Shown here in pieces: positions 8,453-17,333 of a stretch of DNA of 64,000 bases (positions are counted from its first letter, which is position 1; the number at the start of each line of letters is the position of its first letter). The notes under the pieces are model-generated. The model did not search any database and was not told the origin of the DNA. It worked only from the letters and a program-made list of their open reading frames with translations. This stretch comes from Gammaproteobacteria bacterium (lineage in GTDB: Bacteria > Pseudomonadota > Gammaproteobacteria > Steroidobacterales > Woeseiaceae), in contig JAOUHU010000003.1 in assembly GCA_029884455.1 (NCBI GenBank), forward strand, positions 47,697-111,696, written 5' to 3'. A program made the translations under genes and the position numbers.

Positions 8453-9790
8453 ATGCCATTCATACCGCACACGGAAGACGACACCCGCGAAATGCTCGCG
8501 GCCATTGGCGCCAGCAGTATCGACGATCTGTTTGATGAGATCCCGCCGCAATTGCTGATCAAATCCCTTGATGGCGTGCCGACCGGGCTTAGCGAGATGG
8601 AGATTTCGCGGCTCATGCACCAGCGCGCCGCACAGGATGGCGCTCCCTTGTGCTTTATCGGTGCGGGTGCCTACGAGCACCATATTCCGCAGGCGGTCTG
8701 GGACATTGCGACTCGCGGTGAATACTACAGCGCGTATACGCCTTACCAGGCCGAGGCGAGCCAGGGGACGCTGCAGACGATTTACGAGTATCAGACGATG
8801 ATTACTGAGTTGACCGGGCTCGACGTCAGTAACGCATCGTTATACGACGGTGCCTCCGGGCTCGCGGAAGCGTCACTTATGGCAGTGCGCAGCAATCGCA
8901 AGGCGAAATCGGGCCGCATCCTGCTGGCGCCGGGCGTGAATCCGAATTACGAAAAAGTCGCTGTGGCCATCGCCGGCCACCAGAACATCACTTTCGAACG
9001 TTTGCCGATGAACGGCTCGACCGGCAATGCGGCCGATAAACTCGATGCCGGCCGCGAGCCGGTTGCGCTGGTGATACAGCAGCCGTCATTTCCGGGAACG
9101 CTCGAAGACGTTGATCGCCTGACGGACTGGGCGCACGAGCGTGGCGCGCTCGTAATCGCAGTGGTCAATCCGCTCTCACTGGCCTTGCTCAAAGCGCCCG
9201 GCAGCTGGGGAACACGTGGCGCTGACATCGCTGTTGGCGAAGGCCAGCCGCTCGGTGTGCCGCTCTCTTCGGGCGGTCCTTACTTCGGCTTCATGACCTG
9301 CAGGCAGGAGCATGTGCGGCAAATGCCGGGCCGCATTGTCGGCCGGACCACGGATCTCGACGACAATCCGGGCTTCACGCTTACCTTGCAGGCACGCGAG
9401 CAGCACATCCGGCGCTCGAAGGCAACCTCGAATATCTGTACCAATCAGGGCCTCATGGTTACCGCGGCGACTATCTACATGTCATTGCTCGGATTCGAGG
9501 GGCTGCGCAAGGTCGCCTTGCGCGCGCAGCAAAACACGGCATTGCTGGTCCGGCAACTGACCGCATTGCCCGGCGTGCAGCGCCTGTATGAAGGACCACA
9601 TTTCCACGAAGTCGCGATTTCCCTTGACCGCCCGGTTGCGGCGGTGCTGCAGGAGCTGGCGCGGCGCAACATCCTCGGCGGTTACGATCTTGGTAACGCC
9701 TTGCTGGTTTGCGCGACCGAAACCAAAACGGCGGCTGACATCGACCACTATGTCGATGCCATGCGTGACATCCTCGCGAAGCAGGATTAG
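8453..9790 (+). CDS. gcvPA: glycine dehydrogenase (decarboxylating) subunit 1
   Basis: P protein subunit 1, 445 residues, normal for the split form. With GcvPB it decarboxylates glycine and loads GcvH. Typical strings are [10 protein letters not shown] at the start, [16 protein letters not shown] near residue 64, [14 protein letters not shown] near 97, and SGGPYFGFM near 275. The P protein is split into two genes here, as in many bacteria, whereas enterobacteria use one long GcvP. A thiol peroxidase gene is inserted between this gene and gcvPB. Confidence 0.95.
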   Translation: MPFIPHTEDDTREMLAAIGASSIDDLFDEIPPQLLIKSLDGVPTGLSEMEISRLMHQRAAQDGAPLCFIGAGAYEHHIPQAVWDIATRGEYYSAYTPYQAEASQGTLQTIYEYQTMITELTGLDVSNASLYDGASGLAEASLMAVRSNRKAKSGRILLAPGVNPNYEKVAVAIAGHQNITFERLPMNGSTGNAADKLDAGREPVALVIQQPSFPGTLEDVDRLTDWAHERGALVIAVVNPLSLALLKAPGSWGTRGADIAVGEGQPLGVPLSSGGPYFGFMTCRQEHVRQMPGRIVGRTTDLDDNPGFTLTLQAREQHIRRSKATSNICTNQGLMVTAATIYMSLLGFEGLRKVALRAQQNTALLVRQLTALPGVQRLYEGPHFHEVAISLDRPVAAVLQELARRNILGGYDLGNALLVCATETKTAADIDHYVDAMRDILAKQD

Positions 9791-9806
9791 CGGAGCGCCT
9801 GAGGTC

Positions 9807-10325
9807 ATGAGTATCTTCAGGTTTGAGAACTCGGTTCATCACACCTTCGACGAGTTGCCGGATATTGGCAGTCGTGCGCCGGACGTTTCGCTGGTCAATA
9901 CGAAATTGCAGAACGTTTCGCTGGCGAACTGGACCGGAAAACGCAAGATCATGAATATCATCGTCAGCGTCGACACTGATGTCTGTGCGCGCTCGGTAAT
10001 CGAATTCGACCGCTACGCAGCCGATTTGCACGATGTGGTCATACTGTGCGTGTCCTATGACCTGCCGTTCGCATTCCGCCGCTTCCAGGAACAACACGGC
10101 CTGAAAAACGTCATTGGTTTATCCGCGATCCGGCACGCCGGTTTCGGCGAAAATTACGGTGTACAGATTATCGATGGCCCGCTCGCTGGCATGTTCGCAC
10201 GTGCCGTGGTCGTGCTCGACGAGAACAACACGGTCGTGCATCGGGAACACATTGATGAAATTTCGACTGAACCCAATTACACGGCAGCACTTCGCGCGCT
10301 CGGCGTGCGAGCCAACAAGGACTAG
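9807..10325 (+). CDS. tpx: thiol peroxidase (Tpx-type peroxiredoxin) lacking the canonical resolving cysteine
   Basis: A 172-residue atypical peroxiredoxin that reduces hydrogen peroxide and alkyl hydroperoxides. The peroxidatic site is intact: [10 protein letters not shown] with Cys60. Cys81 (VVILCVS) matches the second, non-catalytic cysteine of E. coli Tpx. The position of the E. coli resolving Cys95 (RFCGAEG) is RFQEQHG here, with Gln94, so the usual disulfide partner is missing. The remainder ([33 protein letters not shown]) is strongly Tpx-like. The start at 9807 has GAGG three bases upstream and aligns with homologues. It sits 16 bp after gcvPA and 11 bp before gcvPB, thus inside the glycine operon. 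Confidence 0.9.
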   Translation: MSIFRFENSVHHTFDELPDIGSRAPDVSLVNTKLQNVSLANWTGKRKIMNIIVSVDTDVCARSVIEFDRYAADLHDVVILCVSYDLPFAFRRFQEQHGLKNVIGLSAIRHAGFGENYGVQIIDGPLAGMFARAVVVLDENNTVVHREHIDEISTEPNYTAALRALGVRANKD

Positions 10326-10336
10326 CAGGAAAACCC

Positions 10337-11800
10337 ATGGAAACTCTGATATTCGACAAGTCACGTTCCGGTCGACGGGCGTTTGCACAGGCTCCTGTCG
10401 CAGACGATGCTGTTGCGATTCCCGAGTCGCTGCGGCGCAAGGACACGCCGCGCCTGCCTGAAGCGTCCGAGCTGCAGGTGGTACGGCACTTTACACGCCT
10501 GTCGCGGCAGAATTTTTCCATTGACACACAGTTTTATCCGCTCGGTTCCTGCACCATGAAGTACAACCCGCGGGCCTGCAATGCGCTGGCACTGTTGCCA
10601 GGTTTCGCGGGCCGTCATCCGCTCGGTCCGGTGAGTCATGGCCAGGGCTTCCTCGCCTGCATGTATGAACTGCAGGAGATGCTCAAGGAGGTAACCGGCA
10701 TGCAGGGCGTGTCGCTGACACCGATGGCCGGAGCGCAGGGCGAGCTCGCCGGCGTGCTGATGATCCAGGCCTATCACAAGGCACGTGGCGATCTCGAGCG
10801 CAATGAGATTATCGTGCCGGATGCGGCACACGGCACCAACCCGGCAACCGCGACCATGTGCGGCTGCGTGGTTCGCGAGTTACCCACCGGCAGCGATGGC
10901 GACATCGATATCGCGGCACTCAAGGCGGCAGTGGGGCCGAAGACAGCCGGTATCATGTTGACCAACCCGTCGACGCTTGGCGTGTTCGATCGTGGCATCG
11001 TCGAGGTCGCAAAAATCGTGCACGACGCCGGCGGGTTGTTGTATTACGACGGCGCGAATCTGAATGCGATTTGCGGCAAGGTGCGCCCCGGCGACATGGA
11101 GTTCGATGTCATTCACATGAACCTGCACAAGACTTTCTCGACGCCACACGGTGGCGGCGGCCCGGGTTCGGGTGCTGTTGGTGTCGGCGCGCGGTTGTTG
11201 CCGTTCCTGCCGATTCCGGTTGTCGGCGCGACCGAGCGCGACGGAGTCACGAGCTATGACTGGCTTGCCGAAGAGGCACTGCCGCAAAGCATCGGCCGGC
11301 TGTCCGGGTTCATGGGCAATGCCGGTGTGTTGTTGCGCGCCTACGTTTACATGCGCATGGTGGGTCGCGACGGCATGCGTCGTCTTGCCGAATACGCGAC
11401 CCTGAACGCGAATTACCTGCAGGCCCGATTACGCGACGCCGGCTTTAAACTCGCGTTTCCCGAGCGTCGTGCCAGCCACGAATTCATCATTACGCTGAAG
11501 AATGAGGCGCGCGAAATCAACCTGACCGCGATGGACGTCGCCAAGGCCTTGCTGGATCACAACTACCATGCACCGACAACTTACTTTCCGCTGCTGGTTC
11601 CGGAGTGCCTGTTGATTGAGCCAACCGAAACGGAGAGCAAGGAAACGCTGGATAATTTCGTCGCCGCAATGACCGCGATTGCGACGGATGCGAAGGCCGG
11701 CACGTCATTCAAGGAAGCGCCATATACGATGCCGGTACGCCGGCTCGACGACGTCAAGGCGGCGCGCCAGCTGGATCTCGCGTATCGCCCGCCGAAGTAA
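10337..11800 (+). CDS. gcvPB: glycine dehydrogenase (decarboxylating) subunit 2
   Basis: P protein subunit 2, 487 residues. It carries the PLP lysine in [18 protein letters not shown] near residue 263 and the signatures [14 protein letters not shown] near 70, [12 protein letters not shown] near 162 and [10 protein letters not shown] near 236. It forms the active P enzyme with GcvPA. It is the last gene of the operon; no strong terminator is seen in the 49 bp before the next gene, so read-through is possible. Confidence 0.96.
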   Translation: METLIFDKSRSGRRAFAQAPVADDAVAIPESLRRKDTPRLPEASELQVVRHFTRLSRQNFSIDTQFYPLGSCTMKYNPRACNALALLPGFAGRHPLGPVSHGQGFLACMYELQEMLKEVTGMQGVSLTPMAGAQGELAGVLMIQAYHKARGDLERNEIIVPDAAHGTNPATATMCGCVVRELPTGSDGDIDIAALKAAVGPKTAGIMLTNPSTLGVFDRGIVEVAKIVHDAGGLLYYDGANLNAICGKVRPGDMEFDVIHMNLHKTFSTPHGGGGPGSGAVGVGARLLPFLPIPVVGATERDGVTSYDWLAEEALPQSIGRLSGFMGNAGVLLRAYVYMRMVGRDGMRRLAEYATLNANYLQARLRDAGFKLAFPERRASHEFIITLKNEAREINLTAMDVAKALLDHNYHAPTTYFPLLVPECLLIEPTETESKETLDNFVAAMTAIATDAKAGTSFKEAPYTMPVRRLDDVKAARQLDLAYRPPK

Positions 11801-11849
11801 TCTGTTGAAATAGGGAACCGAATTCGCGGCACCCAGTCTTTAGGAAGCT

Positions 11850-14645
11850 ATGAGAAACGGATTGTTAATTGCCGCATTGGCAGGGATCGTGCTGGCCGGC
11901 ACCAACGAGGCGGCCGAGGAACCGGCCTGGGCCACTACTCTCGAGCGTATTTCCTCCGGCGTCGTCTCAATTCGTGTTGACAGTACCCGCGCTTTCGATA
12001 CCGAGTGGAATTCATCCAGCCAGGCTACCGGCTTTGTTGTTGATGCGGAACGCGGGCTGATCCTGACCAACCGGCATGTCGTGACACCGGGCCCGGTGGT
12101 GGCGGAAGCGATATTTCTGAACAACGAGGAAGTGCGACTCACGCCGGTGTACCGCGATCCGGTACACGACTTCGGTTTTTATCGCTTCAACCCGGCAGAG
12201 CTGCGATTCATCACACCGGCAGAACTGCCGCTGGTGCCGGCTGGCGCCAGTGTAGGCCGCGAAATTCGCGTCGTCGGCAACGATGCCGGCGAGCAGCTGT
12301 CGATCCTGGCCGGGACAATTGCGCGACTGGACCGGCAGGCACCGGACTACGGCCGTGGTAATTACAACGACTTCAACACCTTTTATTACCAGGCCGCATC
12401 CGGAACTTCAGGTGGCTCCTCCGGTTCGCCGGTCATCAACATTAAGGGAGAGGTTGTGGCGCTCAATGCCGGCGCGAACAACTCTGCCGCCAGCAGTTTT
12501 TTTCTACCGCTCGATCGCGTCAGCCGCGCATTGCAGCTGATTCAGCAGGATAAGCCAGTCACGCGCGGCACTTTGCAAACCAAGTTTGTGCGCAAGGCCT
12601 ACGACGAACTGCGTCGGCTTGGCCTGAGTGATGAATCGGAGCGCCTCGCACGCGAGGCGCACCCAAAGCAAACCGGCATGCTGGCCGTTGAGCAGGTGAT
12701 CCCGGAGTCACCGGCAGCGGGAAAACTGCATCCCGGTGACATCCTGCTGCGCATTAACGGCGAGCTGAGCACGGAGTTCATTCCGCTGGCTGCGGCACTG
12801 GATGCGAATGTCGGTAGCGAGGTCGAGATCGAGCTGGAACGCGGCGGTGAGCGCATCACAGAGAAAATCGTCGTCAGTGATCTGCATGCGATTACGCCCG
12901 ACGAGTACCTCGAGTTCGGTGATGGCACCGTGAACAATCTCTCTTACCAGCAGGCATGGCACTACAACCTTCCGGTGCAGGGCGTATACGTCGCCAATCC
13001 CGGCTACCTGCTTTCGAAATCAGCCATACCGCGGGGTGCCGTCATAACCGAATTTGGCGGTAAACCGATGCACAGCATCAGTGATTTCGCGAACGCTCTC
13101 GACAGCCTCGCCGATGGATCGCGTACCTTGCTGCGCTTCGTCTCGATGGACAACCCGCAAAGCTCGGCAGTGCGATCCTTCGAAATGAACCGGGTCTGGT
13201 TTCCGGTGCGCCGCTGCAAACGCGACGATGCCACCGGCATCTGGCCCTGCACAGAGCTCGGCGCCGGGCCGGAGCGCTTGCCACCGCGAGCGGGCAGCAC
13301 TGCACTTACCCGATTTGACGATCCGCGTGTCGCCGCTATTGCACCGTCGCTGGTAGTAGTGACTTTCGATCTGCCGTACACGCTGTCTGGCGTTGCTGAC
13401 CGTCATTACTATGGAACCGGTGTGGTGGTGGACAAGGAGCGCGGACTGGTGCTGGTCGATCGCAACACGGTACCGCTCGCGATTGGTGACGTTACCGTGA
13501 CTTTCGCGGGTTCACTCGAGGTCGACGCGAAGATCGAGCAATTGCACCCGATTCATAACATGGCGATTGTGTCCTACGACCCGAAGTCGATCGGTGATAC
13601 GCCGGTTCGCGAGGCCAGTTTCAACACCGAGCCGCTGCAGGCCGGTGACAAGGTGTGGTTGGTCGGCATCAAGGGTGATCACCAGCTGGTGCACCAGGAA
13701 AGTACTGTGTCAGCAGTTGAACCGCTGCTGCTGCCGCTATCGAGGACACTGCGTTTTCGTGACTCCAATATCGAAGGTATCGACCTCGTCAACGCGATGG
13801 ATGTTGATGGCGTATTGGTTGACAAGCGCGGACGCGTCAGCGCGCTGTGGTCGAGTTTTGCGCTGGACTCGGGCGGCGAATCCGCACAATTCAATCGTGG
13901 TGTTGGCGTCGACCTGGTCGCCGAGTTTGTCGACATCGTGCGCACCGGGCGTTCCTACTACTCGCTGGAAGCGGAGTTCGTTTACGCACCGTTGTTTGCC
14001 GCCCGAAATCGCGGTGTGGACGAGGAGTGGATCGCGAAACTCGAAGCCAACAATCCGATTTATCGTCGCGCCTTGAGCATTACGCGGCTGGTCGCGGGAT
14101 CGGATGCTTCCCGCCTGCTGAAAAACGGTGATTTCGTATTGGCGGTCGACGGCAATGTTGTCACGACTTTCCGCGACCTGGAAAAAGCCGTTCAAAAACC
14201 CGAGGTTACGGTGACTATCTGGCGCAATGGCGGCGCCCTCGAAATCCCCTTGAAAACGGCCGAACTGGATGGTCTCGGCATCGATCGGGCGGTGTCATGG
14301 GCTGGTGCGTTGCTGCAGGATCCGCATCGGGAGATGGCCGCGCAACGCGGCATTGATCCGGCGGGCGTCTACGTTGCATTTTTCAGCTATGGTTCGCCTT
14401 CCAGCCGCTACGGTCTTTGGGCCGGGCGTCGTATCGTTGCAGTGGATGAAAAACCGACACTGAATTTGCAGGCGTTCGTGGACGCGGTCGCTGGCCGGCT
14501 TGACCGGACTTCGGTACGTCTGAAAACCGTGACCTGGAACGGTGCGGTCGAAGTCATCACTTTGAAACTGGACAATCAGTATTGGCCCGCTTATGAGATT
14601 CGACGAACCGGGGATGGCTGGCAGCGCTTGCCAATTGAGTCTTAA
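11850..14645 (+). CDS. two-domain HtrA-type serine protease, Nma111/Deg7-like, with PDZ domains
   Basis: A 931-residue exported protein with a short signal peptide (about residues 1-21). Residues ~25-240 are a trypsin-fold domain with a complete triad: His76 in ILTNRHVVTPG, Asp107 in YRDPVHDFGFYRF and Ser191 in SGTSGGSSGSPV. A PDZ segment follows (about 270-350, AAGKLHPGDILLRING) and a second PDZ-like segment (~385-450). Residues ~490-710 form a second, degenerate trypsin-like domain: the histidine motif reads LVLVDRNTVP, the aspartate motif HPIHNMAIVSYDP, and no GxSG is present. Further PDZ-like segments end the protein. This one-active, one-dead protease layout is that of yeast Nma111 and plant Deg7. 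It overlaps the M23 gene downstream. Confidence 0.82.
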   Translation: MRNGLLIAALAGIVLAGTNEAAEEPAWATTLERISSGVVSIRVDSTRAFDTEWNSSSQATGFVVDAERGLILTNRHVVTPGPVVAEAIFLNNEEVRLTPVYRDPVHDFGFYRFNPAELRFITPAELPLVPAGASVGREIRVVGNDAGEQLSILAGTIARLDRQAPDYGRGNYNDFNTFYYQAASGTSGGSSGSPVINIKGEVVALNAGANNSAASSFFLPLDRVSRALQLIQQDKPVTRGTLQTKFVRKAYDELRRLGLSDESERLAREAHPKQTGMLAVEQVIPESPAAGKLHPGDILLRINGELSTEFIPLAAALDANVGSEVEIELERGGERITEKIVVSDLHAITPDEYLEFGDGTVNNLSYQQAWHYNLPVQGVYVANPGYLLSKSAIPRGAVITEFGGKPMHSISDFANALDSLADGSRTLLRFVSMDNPQSSAVRSFEMNRVWFPVRRCKRDDATGIWPCTELGAGPERLPPRAGSTALTRFDDPRVAAIAPSLVVVTFDLPYTLSGVADRHYYGTGVVVDKERGLVLVDRNTVPLAIGDVTVTFAGSLEVDAKIEQLHPIHNMAIVSYDPKSIGDTPVREASFNTEPLQAGDKVWLVGIKGDHQLVHQESTVSAVEPLLLPLSRTLRFRDSNIEGIDLVNAMDVDGVLVDKRGRVSALWSSFALDSGGESAQFNRGVGVDLVAEFVDIVRTGRSYYSLEAEFVYAPLFAARNRGVDEEWIAKLEANNPIYRRALSITRLVAGSDASRLLKNGDFVLAVDGNVVTTFRDLEKAVQKPEVTVTIWRNGGALEIPLKTAELDGLGIDRAVSWAGALLQDPHREMAAQRGIDPAGVYVAFFSYGSPSSRYGLWAGRRIVAVDEKPTLNLQAFVDAVAGRLDRTSVRLKTVTWNGAVEVITLKLDNQYWPAYEIRRTGDGWQRLPIES

Positions 14646-15588
14646 GCGCGCATCGCTGTTTGCGGTGCTTGCCGCGCTCTGCTGGCACTGCTCGATGGCT
14701 AACTTCGCAAGCGCACAGCAACTCTACAAGTACCGGGGTGAGAACGGTGAGTGGATTTATTCCGACCGGCCGCCGGGCGATAACCGCACCGTAGAGGTGC
14801 GACGACTGGCTCGCGCAGTCGCCGACGGCAATGTTGATGTCTCACACAGCTTTGTTGGTACCACGCTGGAGCTTACGGCGCGCAATGATTACCACGCGCC
14901 GGTCGAACTGCGTATCGAGATTGCTGCGTTGCGCGGGCTCAGTTACCCGGATCCCGATCAAGAGATGACGTGGGTGCTGCCACCGCGCAGCACGACGATG
15001 CTGCTGCAACTTGGCCTGCTGGAAAACGGACAGGCGCCGTTTCTCGAGTATGGGTTTCGCTACATGCCCGGCGACCCGGGGGCGCGCCACAGTCCGCCGT
15101 CACCTTATCGTGCACCGTTTGCAATCTCAACAGACTACCCGATAACGCAAGCTTATCCGGACGTCGTCACGCACGCGGCCCCGGACAGCTATCATGCGGT
15201 CGATATCGCGATGCCAATTGGCACCGACGTGTTTGCCGCACGCGGCGGTATCGTTTTTGATGTCGCGAGCACGAATTTCCAGGGGGGGCTGGACATGCAA
15301 CGTGACGGGCCGGCGGCCAATGTCGTGCGCATCCTGCATGACGATGGTAGCTACGCGGTGTACGCGCACCTCAATACCAATACGATCCGGGTGCGGCCAG
15401 GGGACCGCGTGGAGCGCGGCGACTACATCGCCGACTCCGGCAATACCGGCTACTCCAGCGGGCCACACCTGCATTTCGTGGTGGTGCGAAATGTCGGCAT
15501 GCGTGTTGAATCGGTGCCAGTCACCTTCCTCGGGCCTGATGCGCTTGGCGTTGCACCGGTAGCCGGCACCACATTGACCGCCTACTGA
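14614..15588 (+). CDS. exported M23 family metallopeptidase with DUF4124 N-terminal domain
   Basis: A 324-residue protein (331 if the ATG at 14593 is used). After a signal peptide ending ANFASAQ comes a DUF4124-like motif (YKYRGENGEWIYSDRPPG), then a beta-sandwich region, then a LytM/M23 domain with HAVDIAMPIGT, YAHLNTN and GPHLHFV, the zinc ligands and catalytic histidines of the lysostaphin group. It should cut peptidoglycan peptides or activate amidases in the envelope. The start overlaps the 3' end of the HtrA-type protease gene (to 14645), implying coupled expression. GGGG at 14610-14613 is adjacent to the ATG at 14614, so the exact start is uncertain. Confidence 0.87.
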   Translation: MAGSACQLSLKRASLFAVLAALCWHCSMANFASAQQLYKYRGENGEWIYSDRPPGDNRTVEVRRLARAVADGNVDVSHSFVGTTLELTARNDYHAPVELRIEIAALRGLSYPDPDQEMTWVLPPRSTTMLLQLGLLENGQAPFLEYGFRYMPGDPGARHSPPSPYRAPFAISTDYPITQAYPDVVTHAAPDSYHAVDIAMPIGTDVFAARGGIVFDVASTNFQGGLDMQRDGPAANVVRILHDDGSYAVYAHLNTNTIRVRPGDRVERGDYIADSGNTGYSSGPHLHFVVVRNVGMRVESVPVTFLGPDALGVAPVAGTTLTAY

Positions 15589-15608
15589 TCCGGCGCCTAT
15601 ATTCGCGC

Positions 15609-15995
15609 ATGGCTGTTCGTCTTCGATATTGGTTAAAACAGATCGCAATTGCGGTCTTTTGCCTGTCAGTTGTTGTCCGGCTGTCGATACCGGCCGGGTA
15701 TATGCCCGCACCTTTCGGCGACGGCGGCCCGTTCGTCCTGTGTCCGCATGGTTTGCCGCACGAAGTGTTCGGCGGCCAACATCAGCACCACGGCAGCGGC
15801 GATGAAACACGCGATACAACCTGGGACTCCTGCTCATTCGGCGCATCGACAACCGTTTACGCGGTTGGCGGCGAGCAGCAAGTCGCACCTGTAATCAGTA
15901 TTGGTGTTGCGGCGCCGACTATTGTCACCTCGGGTGTGGTCGCGATTACCATCCTGCCGTTTCAATCCCGCGCGCCGCCCGCCATCCAATCCTGA
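15609..15995 (+). CDS. DUF2946-like small membrane or exported protein
   Basis: A 128-residue protein with an N-terminal hydrophobic stretch (WLKQIAIAVFCLSVVVRLSI), the pattern PAGYMPAPFGDGGPFVLCPHG, a His-rich segment GGQHQHHGSGDE, a hydrophobic region near residue 100 and a C-terminal QSRAPPA. The spacing of GYMP, a CP motif and a terminal RAPP is that of DUF2946 proteins, which often lie beside metal-uptake or copper genes. The histidines and cysteines would suit metal handling, but function is unknown. Confidence 0.6.
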   Translation: MAVRLRYWLKQIAIAVFCLSVVVRLSIPAGYMPAPFGDGGPFVLCPHGLPHEVFGGQHQHHGSGDETRDTTWDSCSFGASTTVYAVGGEQQVAPVISIGVAAPTIVTSGVVAITILPFQSRAPPAIQS

Positions 15996-16076
15996 GACTG
16001 ACCCAGCCATGCACATCGGTCCGGTTTCCCGGAGCCGCTGGCATGCTCAAATTGATTGCGACCAAGGAGTTTCCCT

Positions 16077-16769
16077 GTGTTGAAACCGAATGCGATGGCA
16101 ATAGCTATTGCCGCAGCTTTACTACCGGGCGCTGCCAGCGCCCACCACGGACTTGATTTCCTGACCGTACAAACGGCACATCTTCCGATGCAAGGCACCG
16201 CCTACGCCATAGCGCGCGCCGACTACATTTCCGAACATGAGGACGAACTGGAGTTTGCACCAGCCATGTTATACGGCGCCACCGACTGGATGGCGTTTGA
16301 ATTGCATGCGCATTTTGAAAAGGAGCAGGGCGATTCTGCGCACTATGAATCGCTGGCGCCCGCACTGCATTTCCGGCTGACACCGCGCGATAACAAGTTC
16401 TCCCTTGGTATTTCTGCCGAGTATGAAATTGCGAGTGACAATGATGCTGAGGATGTCCTTGAGCTTGCCGGGATTCTGGGCTACGAGGCCTCTGGCTGGA
16501 CGATCGCGGCCAACCTGCTGTTCGAGAAAGCATCCGGGGAAGAGAGCGAATGGGGTTTCGCTGCGGGTGCACGGCGGTCGCTTAAGCCAAACCATTATCT
16601 CGGGCTTGAGCTGATTGGTTCGCTGCAGAGCAACGGCCCGTCGGAACTACTGCTCGGCTATTATGGTGACCTGTCGACGCGTTTTTCCATCAACGCCGCG
16701 CTTGGAACAGGGCTTGATGATGGTCCGGACTGGTCGGCTCGTACCGCGTTTATCTGGCGGTTCCGTTAG
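16077..16769 (+). CDS. hypothetical exported protein, probable beta-barrel, beginning with His-His
   Basis: A 230-residue protein not assignable to a characterised family. The GTG at 16077 is chosen because AAGGAG (16064-16069) sits 7 bases upstream and the frame from it gives a clean signal peptide (AMAIAIAAALLPGAASA) cut just before HHGLDF. The mature chain has many alternating amphipathic strands and ends in AFIWRFR, an aromatic-terminated strand typical of outer-membrane barrels. The exposed N-terminal HH is a potential metal (ATCUN-like or copper brace) ligand; this is inference. It follows the DUF2946-like gene by about 80 bp and may be coexpressed. Confidence 0.65.
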   Translation: MLKPNAMAIAIAAALLPGAASAHHGLDFLTVQTAHLPMQGTAYAIARADYISEHEDELEFAPAMLYGATDWMAFELHAHFEKEQGDSAHYESLAPALHFRLTPRDNKFSLGISAEYEIASDNDAEDVLELAGILGYEASGWTIAANLLFEKASGEESEWGFAAGARRSLKPNHYLGLELIGSLQSNGPSELLLGYYGDLSTRFSINAALGTGLDDGPDWSARTAFIWRFR

Positions 16770-16847
16770 GCGGCTCGACTGCGGCTACCGTCGCCATGCG
16801 TCCCAGTGATGAATGCGCTACTGTAGGTGCTTTCGCATGCCGAGGAA

Positions 16848-17276
16848 ATGATGCTGCCAGGAATCTTGATCGGCCTTAGCGCAGCAGTGCTTCTGCTGCT
16901 CGGCGTTTTGCACCTCGTCTACACCTTTCGCGGACCGAAGCTGCTACCGCGCGATCCAGCATTACAGTCCGCAATGCAAACGGTGTCGCCCGTGATCAGC
17001 GCCGAAACGACCATGTGGAAAGCCTGGGTGGGATTCAATGCCAGCCACAGCATGGGCGCTATCCTGTTTGGCCTGGTTTACGGATACCTCGCCGTTTGTC
17101 AGCCGCGCCTGCTGTTCGACTCGGCATACCTGCTGGCCGTCGGATTCGCGATGCTCGCCGGCTTTTTCCTGCTCGGCAGGCGCTACTGGTTCAGCGTCCC
17201 GTATCGTTGCATTACGTTCGCGCTGGCCTGTTACGCGGCGGCGATACTCGTATCGCAATTTGATCCACCAGCTTGA
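16848..17276 (+). CDS. small integral membrane protein, LIC_13387-like
   Basis: A 142-residue protein with four predicted membrane segments (about residues 3-22, 58-78, 85-105, 115-134). The pattern VLHLVYTFRGPKL near the start, followed by WVGFNASHSMGAILFGL, is characteristic of an uncharacterised family of short membrane proteins annotated LIC_13387. GAGGAA lies directly upstream of the ATG pair at 16848/16851, so the longer frame from 16827 is not needed. It is convergent with the next gene. Function unknown. Confidence 0.72.
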   Translation: MMLPGILIGLSAAVLLLLGVLHLVYTFRGPKLLPRDPALQSAMQTVSPVISAETTMWKAWVGFNASHSMGAILFGLVYGYLAVCQPRLLFDSAYLLAVGFAMLAGFFLLGRRYWFSVPYRCITFALACYAAAILVSQFDPPA

Positions 17277-17333
17277 AGGGCGCGCAAAAGGGACCCGTTT
17301 GAACCTGCGGGCGATCTCAGGCGCCGAACCTGG

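Noticed and set aside
15127..15888. 253-residue open frame on the minus strand over the M23 gene and DUF2946-like gene
   Set aside because: Rich in Arg and Gly as expected from antisense frames; both plus-strand genes have protein-level support.
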